64,000 bases of DNA from Thermomonas sp. (GTDB lineage Bacteria > Pseudomonadota > Gammaproteobacteria > Xanthomonadales > Xanthomonadaceae). A program made the position numbers and the translations under genes. The stretch lies in assembly GCF_023953935.1 (NCBI RefSeq), contig NZ_JAMLIW010000003.1, positions 53,501-117,500 of the forward strand, in the 5' to 3' direction. This document shows positions 9,719 through 18,806 of this stretch, in pieces. A model generated the notes under the pieces. It saw only the letters and a program-made list of their open reading frames with translations. It was not told where the DNA came from and ran no database searches. Numbering within the stretch: position 1 is the stretch's first letter; every line of letters starts with the position of its first letter.

Positions 9719-10215
9719 GCGCTGACGAGGACGCACCCAATCCAGCGCTGGCAGTCGCGCCGGCGATCCGCAGCGATGGCACGGTGCTGGGCTTCGACGT
9801 TGGCGCACGCCGGATCGGGGTGGCGGTGGGCAACGCCATGACCGGCAGCGCCCGCGCGGTGGCGGTGATCGACGTGCATGCCGCCGGTCCCGACTGGGCC
9901 CATGCCGACAAGCTGCTGCGCGAATGGCGGCCTGACGGGCTGGTGGTCGGTGACCCGATGACGCTCGACGGCGGTGACCAGCCGATCCGCCAAGCGGCCC
10001 ACGCCTTCGCCCGTGCGCTGCGCCTGCGCACCCGGCTGCCGGTGGTGATGGTCGATGAACGCAACAGCTCGCAGGAAGCAGCGCGCCGGTTCGCCGCCGC
10101 GCGCGCCGAGGGCCGCAGCAAGCGGCGTGACGCCGACGCCCTGGATGCGGTGGCGGCGGCGGTCATTGTCGAGCGCTGGCTGGCATCGCCGCACGACGGG
10201 CAGCCGGTGGGATGA
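9715..10215 (+). CDS. ruvX: Holliday junction resolvase-like RuvX (YqgF)
   Basis: RNase-H-fold nuclease of the YqgF family; in E. coli it is linked to pre-16S rRNA 5' maturation, and it was also named a putative Holliday junction resolvase. 166 residues from a GTG at 9715 that overlaps the yqgE stop by four bases, implying translational coupling. The catalytic first strand is [17 protein letters not shown], with a middle [13 protein letters not shown] and a C-terminal [18 protein letters not shown]. The N-terminal 22 residues are poorly conserved. Confidence 0.92.
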   Translation: MSADEDAPNPALAVAPAIRSDGTVLGFDVGARRIGVAVGNAMTGSARAVAVIDVHAAGPDWAHADKLLREWRPDGLVVGDPMTLDGGDQPIRQAAHAFARALRLRTRLPVVMVDERNSSQEAARRFAAARAEGRSKRRDADALDAVAAAVIVERWLASPHDGQPVG

Positions 10216-10306
10216 TGGCTGCCGATGCCGCTGAAATGCTCCCGGCCGCTCCGGGCCAGGCAGAGCGAACCGGGCCGGAATTTCTGTCCTGTCCCAGCTT
10301 GATTCC

Positions 10307-11251
10307 ATGACCTGCATGAACCCACAAATCGACGCCCACGGACGCCTGCACCACCTGCTCGATCTGGCAACCCTGTCGGTCGCCGCCCTCGATGCCCTGC
10401 TGCAGCGCGCGCAGGCGTTCGCCGACGGTGCGCAGGCGCCCGCGGCGCTGGCCGGCCAGGCGGTGTGCACGCTGTTCTTCGAGCCATCCACCCGCACCCG
10501 GTTGAGCTTCCAGCTGGCGGCGCAGCGGCTGGGCGCGCAGATCCTCAACTTCGACGCCTCCACCGCCTCGACGACCAAGGGCGAGTCCGACCTCGACACC
10601 TTCCGCAACCTGCAGGCCATGGGCGTGCGCGGCTTCGTCATTCGGCACAAGGCCGACGGCGCGGTGGCGGCGCTGGCGCAGGCGGCTGCGCCGGGCGTGG
10701 CGGTGGTCAACGCCGGCGATGGCCGCAGCCACCATCCCAGCCAGGGCCTGCTTGACATGCTGACCCTGCGGCAGGCCAAGGGCGCGGATTTCTCGAATCT
10801 GAAGGTGGTGATCGTCGGCGACGTGAAGCATTCGCGGGTGGCCCGCAGCGACCTGCACGCATTGCGCAAGCTGGGCTGCGGCGAGATTCGCGTCTGCGGC
10901 CCGCAGGTGCTGCTGCCTGACGCGCAGACCCTGCATGGTTGCGTGGTCAGCCACGATTTCGACGCGGCGCTGGACGGCGTGGACGCCGTCATGATGCTGC
11001 GGCTGCAGCGCGAGCGCATGGTCGAAGGTTTGGTCGAATCGCTGGAGGCGTACCACCGCGATTACGGCCTGACCGAAACCCGCCTGCGCCGCGCCGCGGC
11101 GGATGCGATCGTCATGCACCCCGGGCCATTGAACCGCGGCATCGAGATCACCGACGCGGTGGCCGATGGACCGCAGTCGTGGATCCTGCGCCAGGTCGCC
11201 AACGGCGTGGCGGTGCGGATGGCGGTGCTGGAGGCGGTGCTGGGCGGCTGA
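10307..11251 (+). CDS. pyrB: aspartate carbamoyltransferase catalytic subunit
   Basis: Condenses carbamoyl phosphate and aspartate, the first committed step of pyrimidine synthesis. 314 residues from 10307; an ATG at 10316 (MNPQIDAHG) is equally possible. The carbamoyl-phosphate motif FFEPSTRTR is at residues 58-66, and DGRSHHPSQGLLDMLTL, KVVIVGDVKHSRVARSD and VMHPGPLNRGIEI are conserved. No pyrI regulatory subunit and no pyrC-like partner is adjacent. It follows ruvX by 91 bases on the same strand. Confidence 0.95.
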   Translation: MTCMNPQIDAHGRLHHLLDLATLSVAALDALLQRAQAFADGAQAPAALAGQAVCTLFFEPSTRTRLSFQLAAQRLGAQILNFDASTASTTKGESDLDTFRNLQAMGVRGFVIRHKADGAVAALAQAAAPGVAVVNAGDGRSHHPSQGLLDMLTLRQAKGADFSNLKVVIVGDVKHSRVARSDLHALRKLGCGEIRVCGPQVLLPDAQTLHGCVVSHDFDAALDGVDAVMMLRLQRERMVEGLVESLEAYHRDYGLTETRLRRAAADAIVMHPGPLNRGIEITDAVADGPQSWILRQVANGVAVRMAVLEAVLGG

Positions 11252-11285
11252 GGGAATCAATGCCCGGATGCGGTGGCTCGCCGGG

Positions 11286-11921
11286 CTAGGCTGGCAGGGC
11301 CAGAGTGCTGATGTTCCATCGTGCATTGAGCCAGACGGCGACGGCGACCAGATTGCAGATAACCATCAGCAGGAAAACGCGCTGATAGGAGCGTTTGCTG
11401 GATTTATGCCGGAACAGATGTTGCGCCAGCCAGGCGGCAGGCCAGCCGCCCAGCACTTCGAGCCCATGCAAAATGACCTCAGGTGTACGTTGTCCACCGC
11501 GTGAGGCTGATTGCTTGTCTCGCCAGTACGCCACGACAGTGACCAAGTTGATGGTTGCCATATAGACATGCACATGGACGGGCACCAGATTGAGCAAGGT
11601 CGCCCATGACCATGTTGCTGCGAATACCGACAACAGTATTGCAACCAGCTTTGACAGGATTGGCCGTTTGCTGCGTTGCAGGGCAGAAGGTGCAGCTTCT
11701 GATGATTTGACCTTGGGTGGTCGAGCGTTTCTGGCACGCCATCGCCCGTCTGGCTGCTTGTACGGAACGTACTCAAGCGTGCTCCCGATGGATGGCTGTA
11801 TGCCACCACAGTCGCGGATATGAACAAACAGGTCCGGCAGCGGGCCACCGTTCGGTTTGATGAAGCCGTAGCTTCCGGCTTCATTCCATTTCGTCAATGT
11901 GCCGAGTTCGGTCTTGTCCAT
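11286..11921 (-). CDS. cold-shock domain plus DUF1294 membrane protein
   Basis: The start at 11921 (MDKTELGTLTKWNEAGSYGF) gives 211 residues. The N-terminal third is a cold-shock/OB domain (KWNEAGSYGFI, LFVHIRDC) expected to bind single-stranded RNA or DNA; the rest holds hydrophobic helices (about residues 95-125 and 180-205) and a DUF1294 region (LEVLGGWPAAWLAQHLFRHK). This fusion is widespread, but its function is unknown. It begins five bases after the mgtE stop on the same strand, so it is probably cotranscribed. The DNA looks less GC-rich than its neighbours. Confidence 0.85.
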   Translation of the reverse strand: MDKTELGTLTKWNEAGSYGFIKPNGGPLPDLFVHIRDCGGIQPSIGSTLEYVPYKQPDGRWRARNARPPKVKSSEAAPSALQRSKRPILSKLVAILLSVFAATWSWATLLNLVPVHVHVYMATINLVTVVAYWRDKQSASRGGQRTPEVILHGLEVLGGWPAAWLAQHLFRHKSSKRSYQRVFLLMVICNLVAVAVWLNARWNISTLALPA

Positions 11922-11926
11922 TCGCT

Positions 11927-13288
11927 TCAGCGCAGCAGCACCAGCGTCGCCAGCCCGAGGAAGGTGAAGAAACCCAGCGAATCGGTGAGCGCGGTCAGGA
12001 AGATGCCGCTGGCCAGGGCAGGGTCGAAGTGCATGCGCTTGAGGGTCAGCGGGATCAGCACGCCGGCGGTGGCGGCGATCAGCAGGTTGCAGGTCAGGGC
12101 GATGAAGATGACCGCCGACAGCCCGGCGTTGCTGAACCAGACCCAGACAATGACCGCGAGCACCGCGCCCATCAGCAGGCCGTTGAGCAGGGCCACGCGC
12201 AGTTCCTTCCACAGCAGGGTCATCACATTCGCCGCGCCGATCTGGCCCAAAGCCAGGCCGCGCACCATCAGCGCCATCACCTGGGTGCCGGCGTTGCCGC
12301 CGAGCCCGGCGACCATCGGCATCAGCACCGCCAGCGCCACCAGCTGGTCGATGGTGTGCTCGAACTGGCCAACCACGTTGGCGGCGATGAAGGCGGTGCA
12401 CAGGTTGACCGACAGCCACACCAGCCGCCGGCGCATGGCGCGCCAGACCGGGCTGAACAGGTCTTCGTCCTCGTCGAGGCCGGCGGCCGACAGCGCCTGG
12501 TGCTCGGCCTGTTCGCGGATGATGTCGACCACGTCATCAATCGTGATGCGGCCGAGCAGGACGTTGTTGGCGTCCACCACCGGGGCGCTGATCCAGTCGT
12601 GGTCGGAGAATTTGCGCGCCACCTCGCCGGCGGTCTCGTCGACGTCGATGGCCGGCTGTTCGTCGTCGATCAGCTGGTTGATCGGGGTGCCTGGTTCGTG
12701 GGTCAGCAGCGCTTGCAGCGCGATCCGGCCCACGTACTGGTGTCGCTTGCTCTCGACATAGAGATGGTCGGTGTGGTCGGGCAATTCGCCGCGCAGGCGC
12801 AGGTAGCGCAGCACCACGTCGACGGTGGTGTCGGTGCGCACCGTCACCACGTCCGGGTTCATCAGGCGGCCGGCGGTGTCCTCCTCATAGGACAGCACCT
12901 GTTCGAGGCGATCGCGGTTCTCGCGATCCATCGATTTCAGGACTTCCTCGATCACCGTATCCGGCAGGTCTTCGACCAGATCCGCGAGGTCGTCGATGTC
13001 GAGGTCGGAGGCGGCGGCGATCAGCTCGTCCGGATCCATGTCGGCGATCAGTCCTTCGCGCACCTCGTCGCCGACGTGGACCAGCACCTCGCCGTCGTCT
13101 TCGGAATCGACCAGGCCCCACACCACCGAGCGCTTGGCCGGTGGCAGCGATTCGAGCAGGTTGCCGATCTCGGCCGGCGACAGCGTGTTGACCAGCCGCC
13201 GCACCGGGCCCAGCCGGCCACTGTCCAGCGCGTCGGACAGCAGGCGCAGCTGGCGCGCAGGCTTGTCGTGGCGGATGTCTTCGGCCAT
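11927..13288 (-). CDS. mgtE: magnesium transporter MgtE
   Basis: Mg2+ channel/transporter of the inner membrane, gated by cytoplasmic Mg2+ binding. 453 residues: N-terminal superhelical domain (about 1-130, with LLESLPPAKRSVVWGLVD), tandem CBS domains (about 135-260), a connecting helix and five transmembrane helices. The pore signature is GGNAGTQVMALMVRGLALG. It lies 126 bases downstream of ptsI on the same strand, an arrangement seen across Xanthomonadaceae. No M-box-type riboswitch was recognised upstream. Confidence 0.95.
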   Translation of the reverse strand: MAEDIRHDKPARQLRLLSDALDSGRLGPVRRLVNTLSPAEIGNLLESLPPAKRSVVWGLVDSEDDGEVLVHVGDEVREGLIADMDPDELIAAASDLDIDDLADLVEDLPDTVIEEVLKSMDRENRDRLEQVLSYEEDTAGRLMNPDVVTVRTDTTVDVVLRYLRLRGELPDHTDHLYVESKRHQYVGRIALQALLTHEPGTPINQLIDDEQPAIDVDETAGEVARKFSDHDWISAPVVDANNVLLGRITIDDVVDIIREQAEHQALSAAGLDEDEDLFSPVWRAMRRRLVWLSVNLCTAFIAANVVGQFEHTIDQLVALAVLMPMVAGLGGNAGTQVMALMVRGLALGQIGAANVMTLLWKELRVALLNGLLMGAVLAVIVWVWFSNAGLSAVIFIALTCNLLIAATAGVLIPLTLKRMHFDPALASGIFLTALTDSLGFFTFLGLATLVLLR

Positions 13289-13414
13289 GAGGGAGTTCCG
13301 GCGGTGAGAAAGGGCGACTCACGCGGCGGAACGCGCGGACGCCGAATCAAGTGTCCATGGTGGCCGCATTATCCCCTGCATCGGCCGGATCGGCCAGCAG
13401 CTGGGTGCTGAAGA

Positions 13415-15142
13415 TCAGTGCTTCGCGCTGCGGTGCGCGTCGAGCCAGCGTTCGATTCCGGCGCGGGTGCGGGCGCGCAGCAGCGCCGGCGCGTCGGCGC
13501 GCAGCCGCGTCAGCTCGCAGCCGCGGATGGCTTGCCGCACTTCCAGCAGGTGCGATGGGTGCAGGCTCAATTCGTCCAGCCCCAGCGCCAGCAGCAGAGG
13601 CGCGAACGCCGGTTCGGCCGCGATTTCGCCGCACAGCGTGACGGGCACGCCGCGTCGGCGGGCGGTCCTGGTCACATCATGCAGCACCCGCAGCACCGCC
13701 GGGTGCAGGGGCGTGTAGAGCGCCTCCAGTGCCTCGTTGGTACGGTCGGCGGCGAGCAGGTACTGGACCAGGTCGTTGCTGCCGATGGCCAGGAAATCGG
13801 CCAGCTTGAGGAAGGACGGCAGCGCCAACGCCGCCGCCGGCACTTCGATCATCGTGCCCAGCGGCACCTTGGCGGCGATTTCACGGCCTTCGGCGCGCAG
13901 CTCCCGCATGGCGTTGTCCAGCGAACTGCGGACCGCTTGCAGTTCCTCGATGCCCGACAGCATCGGGATCAGCACCCGCACCGGCCCATAGCCCGAAGCG
14001 CGCACGATCGCACGCAGTTGGGTGCGCAGCATGCCCGCCAGCGCCAGCGACAGGCGCACGCCGCGCAGGCCCAGCGCCGGATTGGCTTCCTGGCGCAGGG
14101 CCAGGCCGGAGCGTTCGGCCTTGTCCGCGCCCAGATCCAGGGTGCGGATGGTGACCATGCGCCCGGTCATCGCCAGCACCACGTCGCGGTAGGCGCGGAA
14201 CTGGGTTTCCTCGTCCGGCAATTCGCCGCGGCCGAGGAACAGGAATTCGGAGCGGAACAGACCGATGCCGGCGGCGCCGAGCGCGTGCGCCTCGCTGGCG
14301 TCGTCGCGGGTTTCGGCGTTGGCCCAGAGCTTGATGTCGACGCCATCCAGGGTGCGCGAGGGTTCGCGTCGCAGGCGGTTGAGCTGGCGGCGTTCCTGGC
14401 GCACCTGAGTGACGCGGGCGTGGTGCGCACGCAGGTCGGCGGCGTCGGGTTCGAGGATGACCAGGCCACTGCCGCCGTCGAGCAGCAGCACGTCGCCATC
14501 CCTGGCTTTCAGCAAGGCCTGGCTGGCGCCGACCACCAGCGGCAGATGCAGGCTGCGCGCCATGATGGTGCTGTGCGAGAGCGGGCTGCCGGCGGCCGTG
14601 ACGACCCCGACCACGCCCTGAGCTTGCAGCTGCGCCAGTTCGGCCGGGGCGATGTTGTCGGTGATCAGGATGTCGCCGGAGACGCCGGGCAGGGCGGCCT
14701 TGCGGTTGTGCAGCGCGCCGTGCAGGCGTTCAATGATGTGGTCGATGTCGTCGATGCGGCTGCGCAGGTAGGCGTCGTCCATCTCCTCGAACGCCGCGGT
14801 GATGCGGTTGCGTTGCAGGCGCAGGGCGTAATCGGCGGAGTAGGGGCCGGTGCGGATCAGGGTGTCGATGCCCGACAGCAGTTCCGGGTCGTCGAGCAGG
14901 AGGGCGTGCAGGTCGACGAAGTCGCCCAGTTCGGAGGCCAGTGCGCCTTGCAGGCGCTCGCGCAGGGCGCGCATTTCGGCACGGACCTCGGCAACGGCGG
15001 CGCGAAAGCGCGCGATTTCCGCAGCGACAGCGTCCGCCGCAATGGTGCTGACTTCGATCTCCAGTCGGTGCGGCAGCCGCATCCGCGCGCGACCGAGCGC
15101 ACACCCGCGCGCCGCCGCCACGCCGGAAAGCAGCTGCCGCAT
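13415..15142 (-). CDS. ptsI: phosphoenolpyruvate-protein phosphotransferase (enzyme I)
   Basis: Transfers phosphate from PEP to HPr. 575 residues. The phosphorylated histidine lies in GSPLSHSTIMAR. The C-terminal PEP-binding barrel shows ANAETRDDASEAHALGA, GIGLFRSEFLF, RTLDLGADK, AIGSNDLVQYLLAADRTN and the catalytic cysteine in VTLCGEIAAEPAF. The N-terminus begins MRQLLSGVAAARGCALGRAR. The start ATG shares one base with the HPr stop (TGATG), giving coupled translation. Confidence 0.96.
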   Translation of the reverse strand: MRQLLSGVAAARGCALGRARMRLPHRLEIEVSTIAADAVAAEIARFRAAVAEVRAEMRALRERLQGALASELGDFVDLHALLLDDPELLSGIDTLIRTGPYSADYALRLQRNRITAAFEEMDDAYLRSRIDDIDHIIERLHGALHNRKAALPGVSGDILITDNIAPAELAQLQAQGVVGVVTAAGSPLSHSTIMARSLHLPLVVGASQALLKARDGDVLLLDGGSGLVILEPDAADLRAHHARVTQVRQERRQLNRLRREPSRTLDGVDIKLWANAETRDDASEAHALGAAGIGLFRSEFLFLGRGELPDEETQFRAYRDVVLAMTGRMVTIRTLDLGADKAERSGLALRQEANPALGLRGVRLSLALAGMLRTQLRAIVRASGYGPVRVLIPMLSGIEELQAVRSSLDNAMRELRAEGREIAAKVPLGTMIEVPAAALALPSFLKLADFLAIGSNDLVQYLLAADRTNEALEALYTPLHPAVLRVLHDVTRTARRRGVPVTLCGEIAAEPAFAPLLLALGLDELSLHPSHLLEVRQAIRGCELTRLRADAPALLRARTRAGIERWLDAHRSAKH

Positions 15143-15411
15143 CAGCTGTCCTCGTCGAAGCGGCGCTCGAACAGCGCGGCCACCGCGTCGGCCGCGGCCT
15201 GCTCGTCGGCACCGTCGACCCGCAGCACCACCTCGGCACCGGGCCCGGCGGCCAGCAGCATCACCCCCATGATGCTCTTGGCGTTGACCTCGCGGCCGCG
15301 CACCTCCAGCGTGGCCTGGCTCTGGAATGCCGACAGCACGTGGACCAGCTTGGCGGTCGCCCGTGCGTGCAGGCCAAGTCGGTTGATGATCCTGAGTTCG
15401 CGCCGGATCAT
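15142..15411 (-). CDS. ptsH: phosphocarrier protein HPr
   Basis: 89-residue phosphocarrier. The phosphorylation histidine is in LGLHARATAKLV and the regulatory serine region is NAKSIMGVMLLAAG, where HprK would act. It is encoded between EIIA (36 bases upstream) and ptsI (one-base overlap). There is no sugar permease (EIIBC) in the window, so this relay is probably regulatory or serves a distant transporter. Confidence 0.95.
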   Translation of the reverse strand: MIRRELRIINRLGLHARATAKLVHVLSAFQSQATLEVRGREVNAKSIMGVMLLAAGPGAEVVLRVDGADEQAAADAVAALFERRFDEDS

Positions 15412-15447
15412 GCGCGACCCCTGTGGAAGGACGGTGGCGGGCGGGGG

Positions 15448-15840
15448 TCAGATGTCATCCGTGATGGCTCCGTTGCGTGCACCGGCGGCGGCCACCGCCG
15501 GCAGATCGTCCAACTCCAGTTCGGCGTAATTCATCACCCGCATCAGCATGGGCAGGCTGAGCGCGGAGACCCGGCGCACCGGGGTCCCCAGGCGCGAAAG
15601 CCGTGCCGCCACGTTGCTCGGGGTGGCACCGTACAGATCGGTCAGAATCAGGACGCCATCGCCCTGGTCCACCCGCCGCAGCGCCGCGCTGGCCTGTGGC
15701 AGCAGCGTCGTCGGATCGCCGTCGAACGGCACCTCGAAGGCCTCGCAGGCCAGCGGCAGCTTGTGCAGCAGGCGTGCGGCGACCGCCACCAGCGCGTGGC
15801 CGATGCCTTCGTGGGTGATCAGCAGGACGCCAACGGACAT
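15448..15840 (-). CDS. PTS EIIA component, mannose family
   Basis: 130-residue EIIA-Man-type domain starting MSVGVLLITHEGIGHALV; the histidine in ITHEGIGH is the expected phosphate acceptor. LTDLYGATPSNVAARL matches the family core. First in the EIIA-ptsH-ptsI run. In most Xanthomonadaceae the hprK and rapZ genes lie just upstream; here a short-chain dehydrogenase does instead. Likely regulatory because no partner IIB/IIC/IID genes are seen. Confidence 0.92.
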   Translation of the reverse strand: MSVGVLLITHEGIGHALVAVAARLLHKLPLACEAFEVPFDGDPTTLLPQASAALRRVDQGDGVLILTDLYGATPSNVAARLSRLGTPVRRVSALSLPMLMRVMNYAELELDDLPAVAAAGARNGAITDDI

Positions 15841-15920
15841 GCCGACAAGTTAGCAGACGCGAACGATCCTGCGGAAGCGGGCGCGTGCGGCGCTGGCGGA
15901 TCTTGTGGCCTGCGCCCGGT

Positions 15921-16742
15921 TCAGTGCTCCAGATACAGGTCCGGCAGCAAGCGGGCGCTCGGGTCGACCGCATAGCCGGACAGGTCGGTGACGCCGGCTT
16001 CGGCCAGCACCTCGTCATCGATCAGGAAATGGCCGGCAAAGCCCCTGGCCTCGCGCGTCAGCACCGCGTGGGCGGCGTCGGCGAGGATGGCCGGATGGCG
16101 GCCGTTGCGGCGGTCCACGCCGGGGATCATGTTCAGCGCTTCGGTGGCGATCAGGGTGCGCGGCCACAGCGCGTTGACGGCGACGCCCTTGGGGCCGAAC
16201 TCGGCGGCAAGCCCGAGGGTGACGAAACTCATGCCCATCTTCGCCAAGGTGTAGGCGGTGAACGGCCCCCACCATTTCGGATCCAGCGAGGGCGGCGGGC
16301 ACAGGGTGAGGATGTGCGGATTGGCGGACTTGAGCAGGTGCGGCAGGCAGGCCTGTGCGCACAGGAAGCTGCCGCGACTGTTGACCTGCTGCATCAGGTC
16401 GAAGCGCTTCATCGGCGTGTCCAGGGTGCCGCGCAGCCAGATCGCGCTGGCGTTGTTGATCAGGATGTCGATGCTGCCGAACGCTTCCACGGTGGCGGCA
16501 ACCGCGGCCTGCACCTGCTCTTCTTCGCGGATATCGCATTTGATCGCCAGGGCCTTGCCGCCGGCGGCTTCCACTGCGGCCGCGGCGGTGTGGATCGTCC
16601 CCGGCAATTTCGGATTGGCGACATCGGATTTGGCGGCGATGACGACGTTGGCGCCGTCGCGGCCGGCGCGCTCGGCGATGGCGAGGCCAATTCCGCGCGA
16701 GGCACCGGTGATGAACAAGGTCTTTCCAGCAAGCGTCGTCAT
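15921..16742 (-). CDS. short-chain dehydrogenase/reductase
   Basis: Classical-type SDR, 273 residues from the ATG at 16742 (MTTLAGKTLFITGASRGIGL). The NAD(P) motif TGASRGIG, the NNAS motif (ILINNASA) and the catalytic YxxxK (YTLAKMG) are present. The usual catalytic serine segment reads ILTLCPPPSL, as in the HSDL2-like branch of SDRs acting on lipid-type substrates. An ATG at 16766 (MNQYGHVRMTT) is an alternative start. Divergent from the DedA-PAP2 gene with only 59 bases between. The substrate cannot be predicted. Confidence 0.85.
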   Translation of the reverse strand: MTTLAGKTLFITGASRGIGLAIAERAGRDGANVVIAAKSDVANPKLPGTIHTAAAAVEAAGGKALAIKCDIREEEQVQAAVAATVEAFGSIDILINNASAIWLRGTLDTPMKRFDLMQQVNSRGSFLCAQACLPHLLKSANPHILTLCPPPSLDPKWWGPFTAYTLAKMGMSFVTLGLAAEFGPKGVAVNALWPRTLIATEALNMIPGVDRRNGRHPAILADAAHAVLTREARGFAGHFLIDDEVLAEAGVTDLSGYAVDPSARLLPDLYLEH

Positions 16743-16801
16743 GCGTACGTGTCCGTATTGATTCATGGAGAGTGTAGCGCGCAGGCCGTATCCTTTCGCC
16801 A

Positions 16802-18730
16802 ATGCACGGCGCCTGGTTCGACAACCTGCTTGCCTGGATCGGCGCCCACCCGGTGGCGGCGGGCGCCCTGGTGTTCCTGATCGCCTTCTGCGATGCGCTG
16901 ATCATCCTTGGCGCGATCGTGCCGGCGCTGCCGCTGATGATCGCGATCGGGGTGCTGATCGGCATGGACCAGATCGCCGGTCCCTATGCAGTGCTGTGCG
17001 CGGCGGCGGGCGCGTTCTGCGCCGATGGCCTGAGCTACTGGGTTGGCCGACGCTGGGGCGATGACCTGCGCGGGGTGTGGCCGTTCCGGCGCTATCCGGG
17101 CCTGCTGGAGCGCGGCGAAACCCTGTTCCGCCGCAATGCCAACAAGAGCCTGCTGATCGCCCGCTACGTCGGCGCGGTGCGTCCCTTCGTGCCGGCCATC
17201 GCCGGCATGTCGCGCATGCCGCTGTCCCGCTACCTGCGCATCAGCGGCTTCGCCTGCCTGAGCTGGGCGGTGCTGTTCCTGCTGCCGGGCTGGGCGCTGG
17301 GCGAAGCCTACGAAGCAGTGGCCGCGGTGGCGGACAAGCTCGCGCTGGCGCTGCTGGGCCTGGTTGCGGTGCTGGCGCTGGTCTGGGCGCTGGTGCTCTA
17401 CACGTGGCGCTGGTTTGCGCGCAACGCCGATGGCCTGCTGGCGCGCGCGCTGCGCTGGAGCCAGACCCATCCGCGGCTGGGGCGGGTGGTGCGTTCGGTG
17501 ATCGATCCGGCGCGGCGGGAATCGGTGTCGCTGCTGCTGCTGGCCTGCTGCCTGTTCGGCTTCGCCTGGGCCTGGGCCTGGCTCAGCGGCAGCCTGCTGG
17601 CCAGCGGCGGCCCGCTGCGGATCGATCACGAGGTCTTCGCCTTCATGCGCGCCCTGCGCAACCCGCTGGCCGACCGCACCATGGCCACGCTGGCCGCGTT
17701 GGGCAGTGCGCCGGTGCTGGGCAGCGCGTTTGGCGGGGCGATGCTGTGGCTGCTGTGGCGGCGGCGCTGGAAGGCCGCGTTGCACTGGGGCGTGGCGGTT
17801 GCGGTCGGGTTGGGGCTGACCGAAGCGCTGGCGGCCGTGGTCCACATGCCGCGCCCGCCGACCGCAGCGGCGGGCTTCGGCTTCCCGTCGATCGCCGTCA
17901 CCATGACCACGGTGGTATTCGGCTTCTTCGCCGTCTTGATCGCCCGCGAGCTGCCGGGCCGGCAGCGGGTGTGGCCCTACCTGCTGACCGGCGTGGCCAC
18001 GGCGCTGGTCGGCTTCGCCCGCCTGTACCTGGGCGCGCACTGGCTGACCGATATCGTGGGCGGCGTGCTGCTGGGCGCGATCTGGGTGCTGTTGATCGGG
18101 ATTGCCTACCGCCGCCACAGCGAGCGTTCGTTCTGGATGCCGCCACTGGGCTGGATTTTTTACGGCTGCTTCCTGCTGGCCGCGTTCTGGTACGTGCCGC
18201 GCATCACGCCCGCCGTGCTGGCCACCTTCGAGCCGCCGGAGCCGACGCGGGTGCTGGCCGATGCGCAATGGCAGGCGCAGGGTCTGGAACAGGGTCGCAG
18301 GCCCTTCGATCTGGAAATCGCCGGCGATCCGGCCCTGCTGCAAGGCCTGCTGGAAGCGCGCGGCTGGAAGGTGCAGGTGCCGATGGATTGGTCGGATGCG
18401 CCCGAGCTGCTGGATGAGGACACCCCCCCGACGCAGCGCCCGGTGCTGCCGGTGGCGCTGGAGGCGCGGCCGGAGCGCCTGCTGCTGCGCCGCGCGGTGG
18501 CGGGCGGGGACGATCGGATCGAAGTCCTGCGGGTGTGGCCGGCGCCGGCGCGTCTGGACGGTGGCGCGCCGCTGTGGGCGGTGCGCTACGAAACCCTGCA
18601 CCTGCGGCGCTTGCTGCGCCTGGCCAGCCTGTGGATGCCGGAACCGCCGGCGCATGCGCTGCCTGCGGATCTGGCGAATCTGCCCGACGCTTCGCAAGGC
18701 CGGCTGCGGGTGGTTGCGCACCCGCGCTGA
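16802..18730 (+). CDS. DedA - PAP2 - LssY-type fusion membrane protein
   Basis: 642 residues. Residues 1-200 are a DedA/SNARE-associated domain (ARYVGAVRPFVPAIAGMSRM), a family now linked to recycling of undecaprenyl phosphate and phospholipid scrambling. Residues about 230-450 are a PAP2-type lipid phosphatase domain with RPP, and ARLYLGAHWLTD as the third motif. The C-terminal 190 residues form a soluble LssY-like domain. Odd point: the second PAP2 motif, normally PSGH, reads PSIAVT, so the catalytic histidine is missing. TATCCT at 16789-16794 is placed so that transcription could begin at the start codon. Confidence 0.85.
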   Translation: MHGAWFDNLLAWIGAHPVAAGALVFLIAFCDALIILGAIVPALPLMIAIGVLIGMDQIAGPYAVLCAAAGAFCADGLSYWVGRRWGDDLRGVWPFRRYPGLLERGETLFRRNANKSLLIARYVGAVRPFVPAIAGMSRMPLSRYLRISGFACLSWAVLFLLPGWALGEAYEAVAAVADKLALALLGLVAVLALVWALVLYTWRWFARNADGLLARALRWSQTHPRLGRVVRSVIDPARRESVSLLLLACCLFGFAWAWAWLSGSLLASGGPLRIDHEVFAFMRALRNPLADRTMATLAALGSAPVLGSAFGGAMLWLLWRRRWKAALHWGVAVAVGLGLTEALAAVVHMPRPPTAAAGFGFPSIAVTMTTVVFGFFAVLIARELPGRQRVWPYLLTGVATALVGFARLYLGAHWLTDIVGGVLLGAIWVLLIGIAYRRHSERSFWMPPLGWIFYGCFLLAAFWYVPRITPAVLATFEPPEPTRVLADAQWQAQGLEQGRRPFDLEIAGDPALLQGLLEARGWKVQVPMDWSDAPELLDEDTPPTQRPVLPVALEARPERLLLRRAVAGGDDRIEVLRVWPAPARLDGGAPLWAVRYETLHLRRLLRLASLWMPEPPAHALPADLANLPDASQGRLRVVAHPR

Positions 18731-18764
18731 GCCGCGCTGGCGGCCAAAGCCTCAAGGCCCTGCC

Positions 18765-18789
18765 TGTCGCGCGCAGGGCGCGCTCCCAC
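18765..18789. repeat. REP-like GGAGCGCGCCCTGCGCGCGA palindrome
   Basis: The minus strand reads GTGGGAGCGCGCC followed by CTGCGCGCGACA, a self-complementary GCGCGC-rich motif. A close copy lies at 54589-54611 (GTGGGAACGCGCC/CTGCGCGCGA). It sits between the convergent DedA-PAP2 and mpl genes. Confidence 0.7.
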
Positions 18790-18806
18790 GGGGCGTTCCA
18801 ACGCCA

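Noticed and set aside
13289-13414. Mg2+ riboswitch (M-box/ykoK) upstream of mgtE
   Set aside because: The 126-base gap is too short and shows none of the conserved stems; M-box elements are not expected in this group.
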